Shown in pieces: positions 10,836 to 21,549 of a stretch of DNA of 64,000 nt. Origin of the DNA: Calendula officinalis (lineage: Eukaryota > Streptophyta > Magnoliopsida > Asterales > Asteraceae); assembly GCA_963853835.1 (NCBI GenBank), contig OY970832.1:7584001-7648000 (forward strand), written 5' to 3'. The notes beneath the pieces are model-generated. The model was not told the DNA's origin, made no database searches, and was given only the letters and a program-made list of their open reading frames with translations. The translations under genes and the position numbers were made by a program. Numbering within the stretch: position 1 is the first letter of the stretch; the number at the start of each line of letters is the position of its first letter.

Positions 10836-11853
10836 AGATGATGAGCCATATAAAGCTGTAGACTGATCTTCTGACCTTGAAGATCTTTTTCAAAACTACC
10901 TCGTTGACCTACACAAGAAAGTAAGTATTTTAGTACGCTACATGGACAGTCCCTAAGTTTTGAAACTTTTAGGGACTGTTGGTGTCACAAATTTCAAAAT
11001 TAGGGACTATCCATGTGGTAAAAAAAGTCAAGGGACGAAATCCATAATTTCATACAAACCACATAGATGATTTATGTAATTTAGTCTGACATTTTCTGGT
11101 TTATTTTGATTTTAATTCAGGTGAGAGCAAAAGCTCAAGAAGAACAAAGACAGTACAGATCAGAATATAGACAGTTTTTTGGAAAGTTGTGGGTTGATTA
11201 AGGTGAACCAGCAATGCATCTGGATCCAACTCCTAAAGATTTGTTTGAGGAATTGGAGAAAAAGGTAATATATATTTGGTATTTGTAAATGTTTAATTAA
11301 AGCTTTCAAATGTCTAGTTCATTATTGCTAATATATTTCATATTTTTTGGTATATTTGACAGTACCATGAAGATAAAAGTCGTGTGAAAGATGGTTTGGA
11401 ATTGAAGAAGGGTAGTTCATCTTAGGTGTAATATGATGCTTACATTTTAGTTGTTTTATATTATAGGTTTGTGAACATGGACAGTTGAAGATTTCAAGGC
11501 TGTTAATGAAGAGGAAATTATTTCATGTTTATCAGATATTAATCTGCAGGTATAATTGATATTTTTAATTAATAAAATGTTTATGTTTTGCTTTCTAAAA
11601 AAGTTTTTTAAATGTTTGCAGCTTGGTATTTGAAGACCTAATTGTGGAGGGCAAAAGAAGAGACCGAAAACATAGGAAACAACATCAAGATGATGTCACT
11701 TCTGACAAAGATGACAAATATGTTAATGAGAAAAAAGGTACATATACACCTGAGGGTGAGAGAAAGCACAAAAAACACAAGAAAGAAAGAATCTCGTAGT
11801 AAAAATGGTGGTTGTAATGAAGAGCTTGAAGATGGTGAAATCCAATATAAATA
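10836..11853 (+). pseudogene. PRP40: Decayed FF-domain 3' part of the PRP40-like gene
   Basis: Downstream of the chimera's stop, pieces typical of PRP40 FF linkers can be read in changing frames: SSDLEDLFQNYLVDLHKK (about 10866-10920), KAQEEQRQYRSEYRQFFGK (about 11130-11190), TPKDLFEELEKK (about 11229-11265), a DKSRVKDGLELKK piece (about 11370-11410), and a Lys/Arg-rich end finishing EELEDGEIQYK (11853). In-frame stops (TGA at about 10866, TAA at about 11200) and frame changes separate them. The introns between pieces still look spliceable. This suggests the full PRP40 gene was once here. Confidence 0.7.
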
Positions 11854-11859
11854 ATTATC

Positions 11860-13014
11860 CTTTTCAGACTTGTAATTCTTGTCATCTAGTAGTTGGTTTT
11901 TTTTGGTTAACTTTAGTATTTCTACAATCACCAAGGCATAAAATACAAGCTGTATGGGTTTAGTAGAAATTTTGACTGCTTTCTACTAACGTAATGAAAC
12001 TACATTTATGTTATGTTACCTACTATTAACATGGATTTTGGAAAACATCCAAATTAGGTTTTTTTTTTTTTTGTTTTTTTGAACAAGATTTAATCAGTTC
12101 ATCTCAAACTACTCTTTCCACTCTAAAACTAAGAGATCAAAACCGCAAGCTTTAAGAGGTTGGAGAATTGGAGATTATTGACAAGAAAACCGGTAATTGT
12201 AATGCGCTTTGTTACTTGGACATTCTACATATAATAAAGGATTTGAACTAGAACTTATTGGGTAAACATGTATGATTTATCAGATGGTCAAAGAGAAGGT
12301 TCATAATAGACTATGACAATAATTATATCGTGTACACCACGTGTAAAGCTCGATCATCCTGTGGGGCCCTTATAATAACGGAAATATCCTTAAATTAAAA
12401 GAAAAGAAAAAAAAACTAGAAGAAAGAGCTTCGAAGAAGACTTCATGTTGGGATATTGAAAGCTATTACACGTGAGATCATTAAAACATTGGACACATAG
12501 ATCATAATTATTTATCATTATCATGTTGGTCTAAAAGAAGTTCATGTTTATATAATTGATGCCAGTTGCTATACATACTGCATGCGACTTAGATATCCAT
12601 TATTTCCCATTTGCAATCACCTAATGTTGCAACAAATTAGGCTCACATAAAAACAGATCATCATTATTGAAACCATATTAAAAAGATAAAAATGTCTTTA
12701 ATACGAGTTTAACTTAGAATGTCTAAGCATGTCTGTACCTAAAACATGGATCATAGACATGTCATTATAATAATTTTTACACCACAAAATTACTTTGACC
12801 ACCAAACTATACAACTTTTTTAGTATACAAACACCTTACTGCAATTGTGATATACAAATCACTTAGCTTATAAAATTGAACAATCATTTCTAGACAATTT
12901 GAATCCATGGATCCATTAATTGTTCGTTTATAAATAGGGAAAAAGGCTACAAATTGAATAATAACAAAATCGTTATGAATAGGGAAAGTTATGTAGTTTT
13001 CATTTGGGTCTATA
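11860..13014. other. Gene-free stretch
   Basis: AT-rich DNA with a poly-T run near 12060-12080. I see no gene and no element with clear ends. Confidence 0.5.
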
Positions 13015-13043
13015 CTAGGTTATAACCCGTGAAATTCACGGGT
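13015..13043 (-). mobile_element. Helitron 3' end (minus strand)
   Basis: On the minus strand a hairpin (ACCCGTG/CACGGGT, 13025-13043) is followed by TTATAAC and CTAG (13018-13015), then a T. Hairpin plus CTRR next to T is the Helitron 3' terminus. The body would extend to higher coordinates; I could not find its TC start. The same hairpin family occurs on the plus strand at 43945-43974. Confidence 0.6.
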
Positions 13044-14466
13044 GACCAATTATTATACAGAACGTAATTTTAATAGAATACAGATATGATGAATTGATAA
13101 TTATATGATGTTAAATATACGATAATTATAAAATGCTTTTATAACGTAAATATTTAAATTTAATTGAATATTTTAACTTTAAATGTTATTTTTACTCATG
13201 ATATTATAACGATTAATAAAAGTTAATAAAAATTTGTCCTATATGTTACAATCATATAATTAACAATTAAATTCAAGTATTTATGTCATAGGAACATTTA
13301 TAACTTTCAATTTTTTTTTTGAACGACACCTAATCTACTTCTTATTTGTCCATGATGAGACTTAAACTCATCACCTATAGATCATGACAATATCTTAGAA
13401 CAACTTTCACCTTGTTTATCTTGGTATAATTAATAGTCCTTCTCAATCATAGTTGGAATGAGCTACATTTGGAATCTAAGTTTCCAACTACAAAATCACT
13501 AATGGGCTTATTACCTGATCCGATGAGCATAAAGTCATTACCGGGACAAAATCTAATTTTTAGACTTGTGAATTAACTGCAGGTATTAATTAGAGTTTAT
13601 TCGTGGCGTCTTCTAGAGCAATATCCAGGTTATCTTCTCATATTCAATCTCTATATCCGAAATACAACACTAACCATTAGGTAGATGAGAGCATTTTTTA
13701 TTCATACAGGATAATTTTATACATAAAAACGTCCTTTTTTTCCTTTCTATTGTGAGCTCTGAAATAATTAGTATTGAATTATTGGCTTGCATCAACCTGA
13801 TTAAATAACAAAATCAACCAATGTGTGAAGTATTACAAAATTCATAAAATTATACTACATAAATGATAGATCTGAAGTATTCATAACAAATGCGTCCAAT
13901 CTCCGTCACTTGCATGATATGATTTAGAATATATTTCGTCGGAGCATCTATAATTGCTCTACAATGATAACAAATGCTCTGTAATGATCATTATCCTAAA
14001 ATGAGTGATAAATGTACCACATCTTTTAATATATATACTACAATTACTGTTTCATATGTTTGTACAGAGTGCAGTAATATTTGTACGTTGTACTATATAA
14101 ATCAGAAGTTGTAGTGTAGAAATGAATTCCATTACCCTAAACATTATGTTTCTTTTTCACCCTATCCATTATCATTCATCAAATAGGCATTAAACTCCAA
14201 ATTATTTCTTCATATCGCCGTATTTAAAGGTTTGTTCTTTCCACAATATTAAATTGTCATTTTAAATGATTTAATATGGTTCATATTAATGTTTTAGCTT
14301 CATTTTGATTTGTTGTGTTAGGTTACTAGCGGAATTAAGCGCACTGATTATGTTGATGCCATTGCATAGTGCGATTGCATCATCAATTAACTATGATCCC
14401 CTGAACTTCAGAAAAATCTCAAAGCTAAAGTAGGTATAAAATTTGAAAACAAATTGACTACAATAT
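13044..14466. other. Gene-free stretch, possible Helitron body and SINE debris
   Basis: AT-rich. Around 13310-13430 (minus) a short sequence ends in an A-rich tail and carries a B-box-like GATGAGTTTAAGTCTCATC, so it may be an old SINE. No coding gene seen. Confidence 0.4.
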
Positions 14467-14885
14467 ATTATTGATAAATAATAGATTTAGGGGTTGTTCA
14501 AGTCGGGAATAGCTTTTAAGATTGGTGTGGTTTTCGTGACAACATCTCGAATGCTAGCAACAAAAAGGCGAAGTTCCAAGTTATAAGTTTTGCCACGTGC
14601 GGGATGTTGTGGAGATACAGGAATTCTTTGATTTTTGATAGCGGTAGGTTAAAAAAGTCAGAGCTGTTTGATAGTATTCGTTTGTTTTCCTTTTCTTGGA
14701 TTGTCCATTGAAATCATATATTAAGGATTTCATGGGATGATTGACTTTTAAACCCGTTGTAATTTTGTTTTGTCTAGCATTTTGCTAGACTCAAGTTTTT
14801 AATGTTAGTGTGGAGGTCCTCGGGGGTGATGGAAATGTCGAAACTCGATCCGTTGCCTTCTTTTTGCTGTTCAAAAAAAAAAAAA
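14467..14885 (+). mobile_element. 5'-truncated L1-type LINE
   Basis: The plus strand encodes the C-terminal zinc-binding region of plant L1 reverse transcriptase proteins: WRYRNSLIFDSGR and KKSELFDSIRLFSFSW (about 14600-14705), then a stop, a GT-rich 3' UTR and a poly-A tail (14873-14885). A diverged direct repeat flanks it: ACAAATTGACTACAATAT (14449-14466) and ACAATTTAACTACAATAT (14891-14908). Only the end of ORF2 is present, as usual for dead-on-arrival LINE copies. Confidence 0.72.
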
Positions 14886-15105
14886 TGTGAACAATTTAAC
14901 TACAATATCAAAATTTGAAAAATAGGTATAAAAATAAAAATATAAAAATAATTAAGTTAAAGTTCACATAATAAGGAAAAATCTCCGGCAAACAACTTTG
15001 TAATCTAATATTCAATGGGGTAATTTGCAATATAACATGAAGTTATTTATGCTTATATAATTTAAACGTTTATGCATAAATACATTTATAATAGGAAGTT
15101 ACTTA

Positions 15106-15409
15106 GGCCTCTCCCAACCGTGACGCGTCACTAAATCCATCACTAAACACATCCCTACCGACGGGTTACTGACGAGGTCGTGCCAACAACAACCCATCAC
15201 TAACCCATCCCCACTTAAAAAATTATTAAAATATTACCCAAACACCCCCCTTCCCCCTCACAGCCCACAACGACGCAACCCCAATCCCGTCTTCACCACG
15301 ACGGGTTGCTACTGACGCCAGCCAAAGACGCACCCGTGCCAACGACGTCCTCCATTGACGGGTTAAAATTTGCTCCTGACGTCCCCACGACGTGGGGTTG
15401 GCACCAACC
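15106..15409. mobile_element. PIF/Harbinger-like MITE (tentative)
   Basis: A GC-rich block in AT-rich surroundings, with imperfect inverted ends (GGCCTCTCCCAACC and, reversed, GGTTGGTGCCAACC) and TTA on both sides (15103-15105, 15410-15412). Three-base TTA duplications are usual for this superfamily. The interior repeats CATCACTAA-like and CGACGGGTT motifs. Confidence 0.5.
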
Positions 15410-16395
15410 TTATGCTTATATACGAGTATAATTTAAAGGATTGTACGCTACTTAAAGCTGTGATTTACGCTATTTAAGGATATCTTTAATGACTATATAA
15501 GCGATTATTTTGCCTTAAGGAATGTTCAACTCCAAAATTTATTGCATATTAAATGCTGCTTTACAAAAACGAAATTCTCAGTATGGGCGGGAAAATATTG
15601 AAGGGGCCAATAAAAAAACTGCCACGTGTCAATGTTGTGGTCTAAAAAAGTGTCACGTGGCATCTTAATGTTTCTTTTATTATATTTAATAGATTTACCC
15701 ATTTACTTATTTTTGTCTTGTATTAATCACAAAAAGTTTGTTTCTTAAGTAATTTGTTCTAGTATTTGACCTATTAATCGGCCAAATCACTTATAAAACT
15801 GAACAATTCATTAATGCACACATATACAAAGACATGTTGAATACATGTACCAATTAATTGTCCGTTTAAAAATTAGGAAAAAGACTATATTAACAAAATC
15901 GTTATAAATAGGGAAAGTGATATCATATTGGAAAATAATATTGACATAATAATAGGGCGAATTTCATATAATTATAATTACTTTCGATTTGTCTAAATTA
16001 ACCAATGTATTTATATTTGTTTCATATTAGCCACTAAAAGTTTGTTTGTTGTCTCATTTGTTCCAGACATATTAATCAGTCTAAGTAGTAAAAAGTTTGA
16101 CGTGTCAATTAAAATGACGACGTAATCCAGCCATTGCTTATAGTATGATTTTCTCCCCCCTTTTTCTTTTTAATTGCTATGTGGATAATTGTTATCACTC
16201 AAATTGATAATCGGTCCACTTTTTGGACAAAAAACAAACTTCTAGTATTACATTAGTCAATATATGAAAAATTGAAAAAAAAAACATAGGATTTTATGAA
16301 ATTTACCTAAATAATAATATCATACGATTTCTGTGTTAAATGAGATCAAATGTTTAATGCACGTAATCTTAAGCAATAACGTAAATACCCCCCAC
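15410..16395. other. Upstream region of the PSK gene
   Basis: No gene. It holds two G-boxes in inverted arrangement, described separately; otherwise AT-rich DNA. Confidence 0.5.
15621..15660. promoter_or_regulatory. Paired G-box (CACGTG) elements
   Basis: GCCACGTGTC (15621-15630) and GTCACGTGGC (15652-15661) form an inverted pair about 800 bp upstream of the PSK start codon. CACGTG cores bind bZIP and bHLH factors and, in pairs, often act as ABA- or light-response elements. A link to PSK is inference. Confidence 0.35.
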
Positions 16396-16401
16396 TATAA
16401 A
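16396..16401 (+). promoter_or_regulatory. TATA box of the PSK gene
   Basis: TATAAA 55-60 bp upstream of the ATG at 16456, giving a short 5' UTR of about 25-30 bases. Confidence 0.6.
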
Positions 16402-16455
16402 ACTGACTTGTATTCCTTTAAACACATCATCCTCTTCTTCCACATCAAAAGAATC

Positions 16456-16770
16456 ATGACTAAAGTTGCCACCGTTGCCCTTCTCATTCTCTTTCTGCTA
16501 ACCTGCGCTGCAGCTCGTACTCCACAACAAATTAAGGTAATTTTATATTATTCAAAAGTCAACCCATCTTACAAATCTTTGTTTTTGACACTCAAAAGTC
16601 AAAGGTTGACTTATACATTGACCACTAATGCTATATTATATGTGTTACAGGATGTTGAAGAAAAGTGTGAAGGAGTTGGGAAAGAAGAATGTTTAATGAG
16701 GAGAGAGCTGAATGATGCTCATCTGGATTATATTTACACCCAACATAAACCTTCTCGTCATCATCGTTAA
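16456..16770 (+). CDS. PSK: Phytosulfokine (PSK) precursor
   Basis: Two exons: 16456-16536 and 16651-16770, with a GT-AG intron, giving 66 residues. A signal peptide comes first (MTKVATVALLILFLLTCAAA), then a short propeptide with two cysteines (KCEGVGKEEC). The hormone pentapeptide YIYTQ is at residues 54-58, preceded by HLD and followed by a basic tail KPSRHHR. Known biology: the secreted precursor is tyrosine-sulfated and cut by subtilases; the disulfated pentapeptide signals through PSK receptor kinases to promote cell growth and temper immune responses. The ATG at 16456 is chosen because the signal peptide starts there; upstream codons in the same frame lie in the 5' leader. No defect is visible. 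It points towards the RALF pseudogene (minus strand) about 0.9 kb downstream. Confidence 0.93.
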   Translation: MTKVATVALLILFLLTCAAARTPQQIKVILYYSKVNPSYKSLFLTLKSQRLTYTLTTNAILYVLQDVEEKCEGVGKEECLMRRELNDAHLDYIYTQHKPSRHHR

Positions 16771-16889
16771 ATCTCCCAACAATTTCCCCTTAATTTTTAT
16801 GCTTTAATTTAATTATGTCATCATCTTTCTTATGTTAACAATACAATAATCATGATGTTAGAACTTGATGAAGGTTTTTGATAAAAGTA

Positions 16890-17300
16890 TTAAAATTGGA
16901 AATTATAAAGATCCGTACTTTTTATTGGTCTATCAAGATACACAGTCACTGCATTGTTCATAAATGTCATGATCATATCACCGATAACAGATTTTGATTT
17001 CATGCTACTTAAAACATCAACCCATTGATTCAATTCAGTTGATAATTTCAAATCTGATTCATTATCCCCATTTGAGTAAAACGCCAACACTAATTTACGT
17101 GCAAAACTTATTAACACGATCTTTAAAACTCGATTTCACATCTTTTTTTTTTTTCTTTTCAAAACTACCTTTAATAACACCCGATGTTGTAGACTTGATA
17201 ACCCAATTTAACGAGTTTGAAAAATCATCTGAAACTGCGATTTTTGACAATTGTTACAAACTATTAGCAATTACTATTTTAAAATGTGAGATAAACATGT
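16890..17300 (-). pseudogene. Gene fragment, possibly PP2-A10-like
   Basis: The minus strand encodes FARKLVLAFYSN, LNQWVDVLSSMKSKSVIGD and NNAVTVYLDRPI (16890-17117), and in other frames upstream SDDFSNSLNWVIKSTTSGVI. These resemble the C-terminal part of plant proteins annotated as PHLOEM PROTEIN 2-LIKE A10, from memory only. There is no usable start codon and the frame changes inside, so it is a remnant. It lies between the PSK gene and the RALF pseudogene. Confidence 0.35.
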
Positions 17301-17634
17301 AATGTTTGACTTTTACAAATAATTAGACTTTAATCAAACATCTAAAATGTCAATCAATAATAACAAAATGGGGTTACCATTAGAGAAAAATCAATATCAA
17401 GTTGTGATAATAGCAATAGGTATAATTGTAGACAGTTGAATACAATTTCCGACATTCAAATTTCAAAAAATATGTATAAATATAAACACTAATCTCATAA
17501 AATAAATTGTTAGAAGATTAAAAAAAATGCATTCATATTTTCCAAAAAATACTATACTAAGAAAAAGTAGTCGTTAATATTTTAAAATATGGAAACAAAC
17601 TAAAAACAATTATTATAAAATAAAATAAATTTAT

Positions 17635-17926
17635 TCAACCACGCTGACAACGTGTAATCATACTGCAACCACGCTGGTAAGGGTTAGCCTGACCACTTGA
17701 TTGACAGTTTAAGTACGACGCACCTCTTTGCGAGCAACGTACATTGTCCCCCCTGTAGTGCACCATAGCTTATGTGCTCAGTTGTTGCTAAAATACGCCT
17801 GGTGCTTTCTGATTCCATCTCCATTTCTCCAGATCTCATACACTCTGCTATCAATCCCCTTCATCCTCTGCTGAAATCATCTCCGCTGGTAGCGGCGGCC
17901 GCCGGAGACATGATGATGGCGGAGAT
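17635..17926 (-). pseudogene. RALF: RALF peptide precursor, 3' part (disrupted)
   Basis: The minus strand encodes the main body of a rapid alkalinization factor precursor. It has the propeptide piece IAECM...EMEMESES, the site-1-protease-type cleavage motif RRIL (17789-17800), the receptor-contacting HISYGAL (YISY in most relatives), then CSQRGASYLNC and QANPYQRGCSMITRC with the four conserved cysteines, ending at TGA (17637-17635). Two lesions are visible: an in-frame TGA at 17863-17861 and one surplus G in the run at 17748-17753, which shifts the frame between HISYGAL and the cysteine domain. A third lesion is the transposon block at its 5' side. RALFs are secreted ligands of FERONIA-type kinases. 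The 5' part is at 28489-28535. Confidence 0.88.
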
Positions 17927-17970
17927 TAGAGGTGCACATATGGGCTTTAGCCCGAGCCCGGGCCTAGAAA

Positions 17971-19305
17971 TGTAGGAGCTAATACCAATTTTCATTAATA
18001 AAATACAATTACAATAAGGGAAATTGACGAATAAGTTTACAAAAGATTGAAACAAAGTAAATAGAACAAATAAGTACAAGGTTTTGGTTGAGTCTCGTGA
18101 AATTCACGATCCCCTTAAAATAGATTCGTTGTCTATTTCGCAGGGTAAAACAACCGAGTAGTTTTACACTACCGGATATAATCCAAGCCAGAACAAGTAC
18201 CGAAATTGAGAGCGTTTTCTTGGAGAGAAAGCTGTGAAAAGAAGAAGTAGGTGAGTGAAGGTGTATCTACAAATGAGACCCAAGGTCTCCTTTTATAGTG
18301 TAGAATGAAGACTAATGTTTACTCAAAACATTAAATGCATTCATTATCATTAAACAAGAAATCAAAACTGTAATCTGCACTAATTGCAGAATTTTCGTAA
18401 CTGTTCTGCTCAGTCCTTCTGGTCAGTCCAGGAACTCAGTCCGAGAACTCAGTATCAGAAGTCAGTATTGGAAGCCAGTGCAGCAACACAGTATCAGACT
18501 GCTGTTGTGCAGGTCAGTATCAGACTGCTGCTGCGCAGGTCAGTATCAGACTGCTGCTGCGCAGGTCAGTATCAGACTGCTGCTGCGCAGGTCAGTATTG
18601 CAGGTCAGGATTGGAAGTCAGTATCAGACATCTGCTGCGCAGATCAGTACTGCAGGTCAGTATGAGACTGCCTGCTGCGCAGGTCAGTATCAGACTGATA
18701 CTGAGTAGGTCAGTATCAGACTCAGTACACGTCGAACACTCAGTGCGAGGAGGTCGGTATTGATCGGTTCAGTACTGAGGTGGTCAGTATGAAAAAATCA
18801 GTACTGAGGAGGTCAGTACGAGACAACTGCAGTGTCGATGAGGTGCAAAAATTGACCCGCACGAGCCCGGAATTTCGGAGCTGCATTCGTGCCCGCAGGT
18901 CGCTCGGGCGTACACGAGTTCAAGCCATTTCGGGCAACTCAGTCCAAATTATTTGCAACCCCCCCCCCTCCCGCGCGTAGGCGTGCGGGTAAAACCCATG
19001 TATAAGGATTTAATCTTCCATACAACTTCCAACCTTATAAACCAACAAATGGTTTCATCTTTTTCCTATGTGGGATACTCTCCCACATCCCCCACTTCCA
19101 AGATTTCTTGTATCAAACACCCTACTTTGAGAGTCGATATCTCATTCACCATAACTCGACTTTGGACACGCTATATACCGTTGCGTAGCTCTCATATAGG
19201 AGAACACATAGCTACCAACCAATAACTATATATAACACATATATATATATAATTATATAGGTCCAAAGTTGGTGAAAAATCATTTTATCACAACTTTTTC
19301 CAACA
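17971..19305 (-). mobile_element. Solo LTR of a Copia-like element
   Basis: A 1335-bp block with TG...CA ends (minus strand starts TGTTGGAAAAAGTTGTG at 19305, ends AGCTCCTACA at 17971) and a perfect 5-bp duplication AGAAA (17966-17970, 19306-19310). There are no internal domains, so it is the product of LTR-LTR recombination. A TATA-like TATAAAAGGAG lies near 18290 on the minus strand. Upstream of it, in U3, is the CAGTA tandem array. Assignment to Copia rests on the TGTTGG start and is inference. Confidence 0.82.
18420..18840. repeat. 26-bp tandem repeat array in the solo LTR
   Basis: The unit GGTCAGTATCAGACTGCTGC followed by TGCGCA repeats about four times nearly perfectly between about 18488 and 18593. 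It continues as degenerate GGTCAGTA units to about 18830. It lies in the U3 part of the LTR, upstream of its TATA box on the minus strand. Open frames across it are artefacts of the repeat. Confidence 0.88.
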
Positions 19306-19685
19306 AGAAAAAGCCTGAAAAAACCTGAAAAAGCCCGAAAAAGCCGGTCCGAAAAAGCCCGAACCCAAACCCCTTTTAGCCCGAAATCCTAAACGGGCCT
19401 GCCTTTTGTCATGAAAGCCCGTTAAAGCCCGGGCCCGGGCCGGACCGGGCTAAGCCCGAAGCCCGAAAAAGCCTGAAGAAGCCCGAAAGCCCAAAAGCCT
19501 GAAAAAGCCCAAAAGCCCGGGCTTTTTAACGTTATAAAGCCCGGGCTATTTCTAAATGCCCGAAAAATCTAGAGCTTCTCTTGTCTTTCCTAGTCCGAGT
19601 GAAGTGAACAATCAAAGTCTACATACTATTGATGAATATCCAAGTGGGGAAGACTACTAAAGATGGTGATCATATGAATTATGAA

Positions 19686-21459
19686 CGTAACACCTCAAAT
19701 TTTATAACAAAACATTTGGTCAAATTATATCATTTTCATTAAATAGAAGAATTATTCCCAAAATATGGATTTACAAAAATCTTTGATATGAAAATCAGAG
19801 TATAAAGTTGGTGTTACAAAATATATCAAAACCAAAGCTAAGTTTAAATCCAATCTAGTGCTCGTCTATTCTAGGCCCCGCATCTCTATCCATGCGCACC
19901 TAAACCTTCGATCCCGAACCTGAGTACATAGCAAAACAAACAAGGAGTACGTGAGACAAAAAGTCTCGTGAGCTACATGGGTTTAGACCCAACTATAGTA
20001 AAATGTCACATATCAAGCAATCGTATATATATAAACATAATAATATGTATCCGCGTGATCCATGGATCCAATCTGACCACCCTATTGTAGTCCTATCAAT
20101 TTGCTTTCCTAGCAATCATATCTAACTATCGGGTTGCCCCCGAACTAGCTAGAAGCACATACATATCTAGTTATCGGGTTGCCCCCGAACTAACTAGAAG
20201 CACACACATATCTAGTTATCGGGTTGCCCCCGAACTAACTAGAAACAAGATACCGGCAAGAGGGAATCGCCCAATCTATCGATACATGCCTTACTCGCCG
20301 GAATACGTCGAGTTAGCAAGACTACTAACGTGGATGAGTCGATGAGAATCCACCCAACTGCCCCTCACTCCACACCTCATGACCGGGAGTCGCCCGTGTC
20401 ATCACATCATCTCAATCTTACCATGACTCAACAGTCATGTCAATCTAGCTCTCGGCTATCACATCAATCATCAACAAGTTAGTTTAATATTATCAATAAT
20501 ATCTATCACTAACTCAACATACTACAAGTCTACACAAATAAACAAATAGACCATAACACAAGTAAGAAAGTAATTCAAAGGCTATGTACTCAGTAAAGTC
20601 CACACGTACTCACCTTAGCAATATGATGCTCAAACCGTGTTCTTGACACCCAATCTCTTGCTTCACAATTCAATCGACTTTCCAAGGCTTCACCAAAAGC
20701 CTATTAAAATTATAACAACATGATCAACATCACTTATTACTACTAATGTGTTCATCCATCTCTAGATAACACTTACTAACCACTTTCCCCCAATTATGGT
20801 GATTTACCAAACCCTAGGTTTAACCAACCCTTAAGATTCTTACAAATCTTAACCATACACTTGATTCCCTTGTTAATATACCATCTACTAGGTGTATACA
20901 TCATTTATTTCACCATAAATCACCAACCCAAGAACTAGGGTTTCAAACCCTAGCTTCAAGATCCATAGATCTTGAGCTACAAAGATGAAGGAGTGAAGAT
21001 ATACCTTTAATCTTCAACTAGGAGTGAAATCTACCAAGATTTGATGAAGAAACCACCCAAGAACAGCCTTTATGCTCGAAAATCGCCAAGAGATAAAACT
21101 AGGGTTTTGATATGGCATTTATGGCTGAAATCCCGAATTTAATACCTGGTCGGAAGAGTTCGCGCCGCGAACTTCCCTTGTCGCGAACTCTTCCCGATCG
21201 TGAGCTGGCCGTGAACTTGATCACCAAAAATCCCAACTCTCTGTTCCAAGTTCGCGATCGCGAACCCCAGTTCGCGCCGCGAACTACCCTATGCAGCCAG
21301 GCTGCATTTTTCAACCTTTTTCTCGACCCGGTTTCGTCCATAACTTTCTCATACGGTATCCAAATGACACGAAACCAGTTCCTACGTCTTTTAATTGATT
21401 TATCCTTATTTATCATATTTTTAAATAATTTATTTATTCACAAATTTCGGGTCGTTACA
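19686..21459 (-). repeat. Gypsy 3' LTR
   Basis: Near-identical to 26322-28115. It contains three copies of a roughly 50-bp unit with ATCGGGTTGCCCCCGAACTA (about 20127-20243) and a cluster of TTCGCG palindromes (about 21155-21285). On the minus strand it runs TGTAACGACCCG... (21459) to ...GGTGTTACG (19686). Confidence 0.9.
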
Positions 21460-21549
21460 ACTATCTACCCCTTAAAAAGATTCCGTCCTCAGAATCTCAT
21501 CATAGTTCACGAAATCCGGGTACCTCTTCCGAATCTCGTCTTTGACTTC

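Noticed and set aside
11638..11934. 98-residue minus-strand frame
   Set aside because: Antisense to the Lys/Arg-rich end of the PRP40 remnant, whose plus-strand reading matches the PRP40 C-terminus.
17772..17975. Plus-strand 67-residue frame (MCSVVAKIRLVL...)
   Set aside because: It is the antisense shadow of the RALF pseudogene and runs into the hAT end.
18384..18708. Repetitive Gln/Ser/Arg-rich frames (93 and 76 residues)
   Set aside because: They translate a 26-bp tandem array in the U3 of a solo LTR; a non-coding explanation is sufficient.
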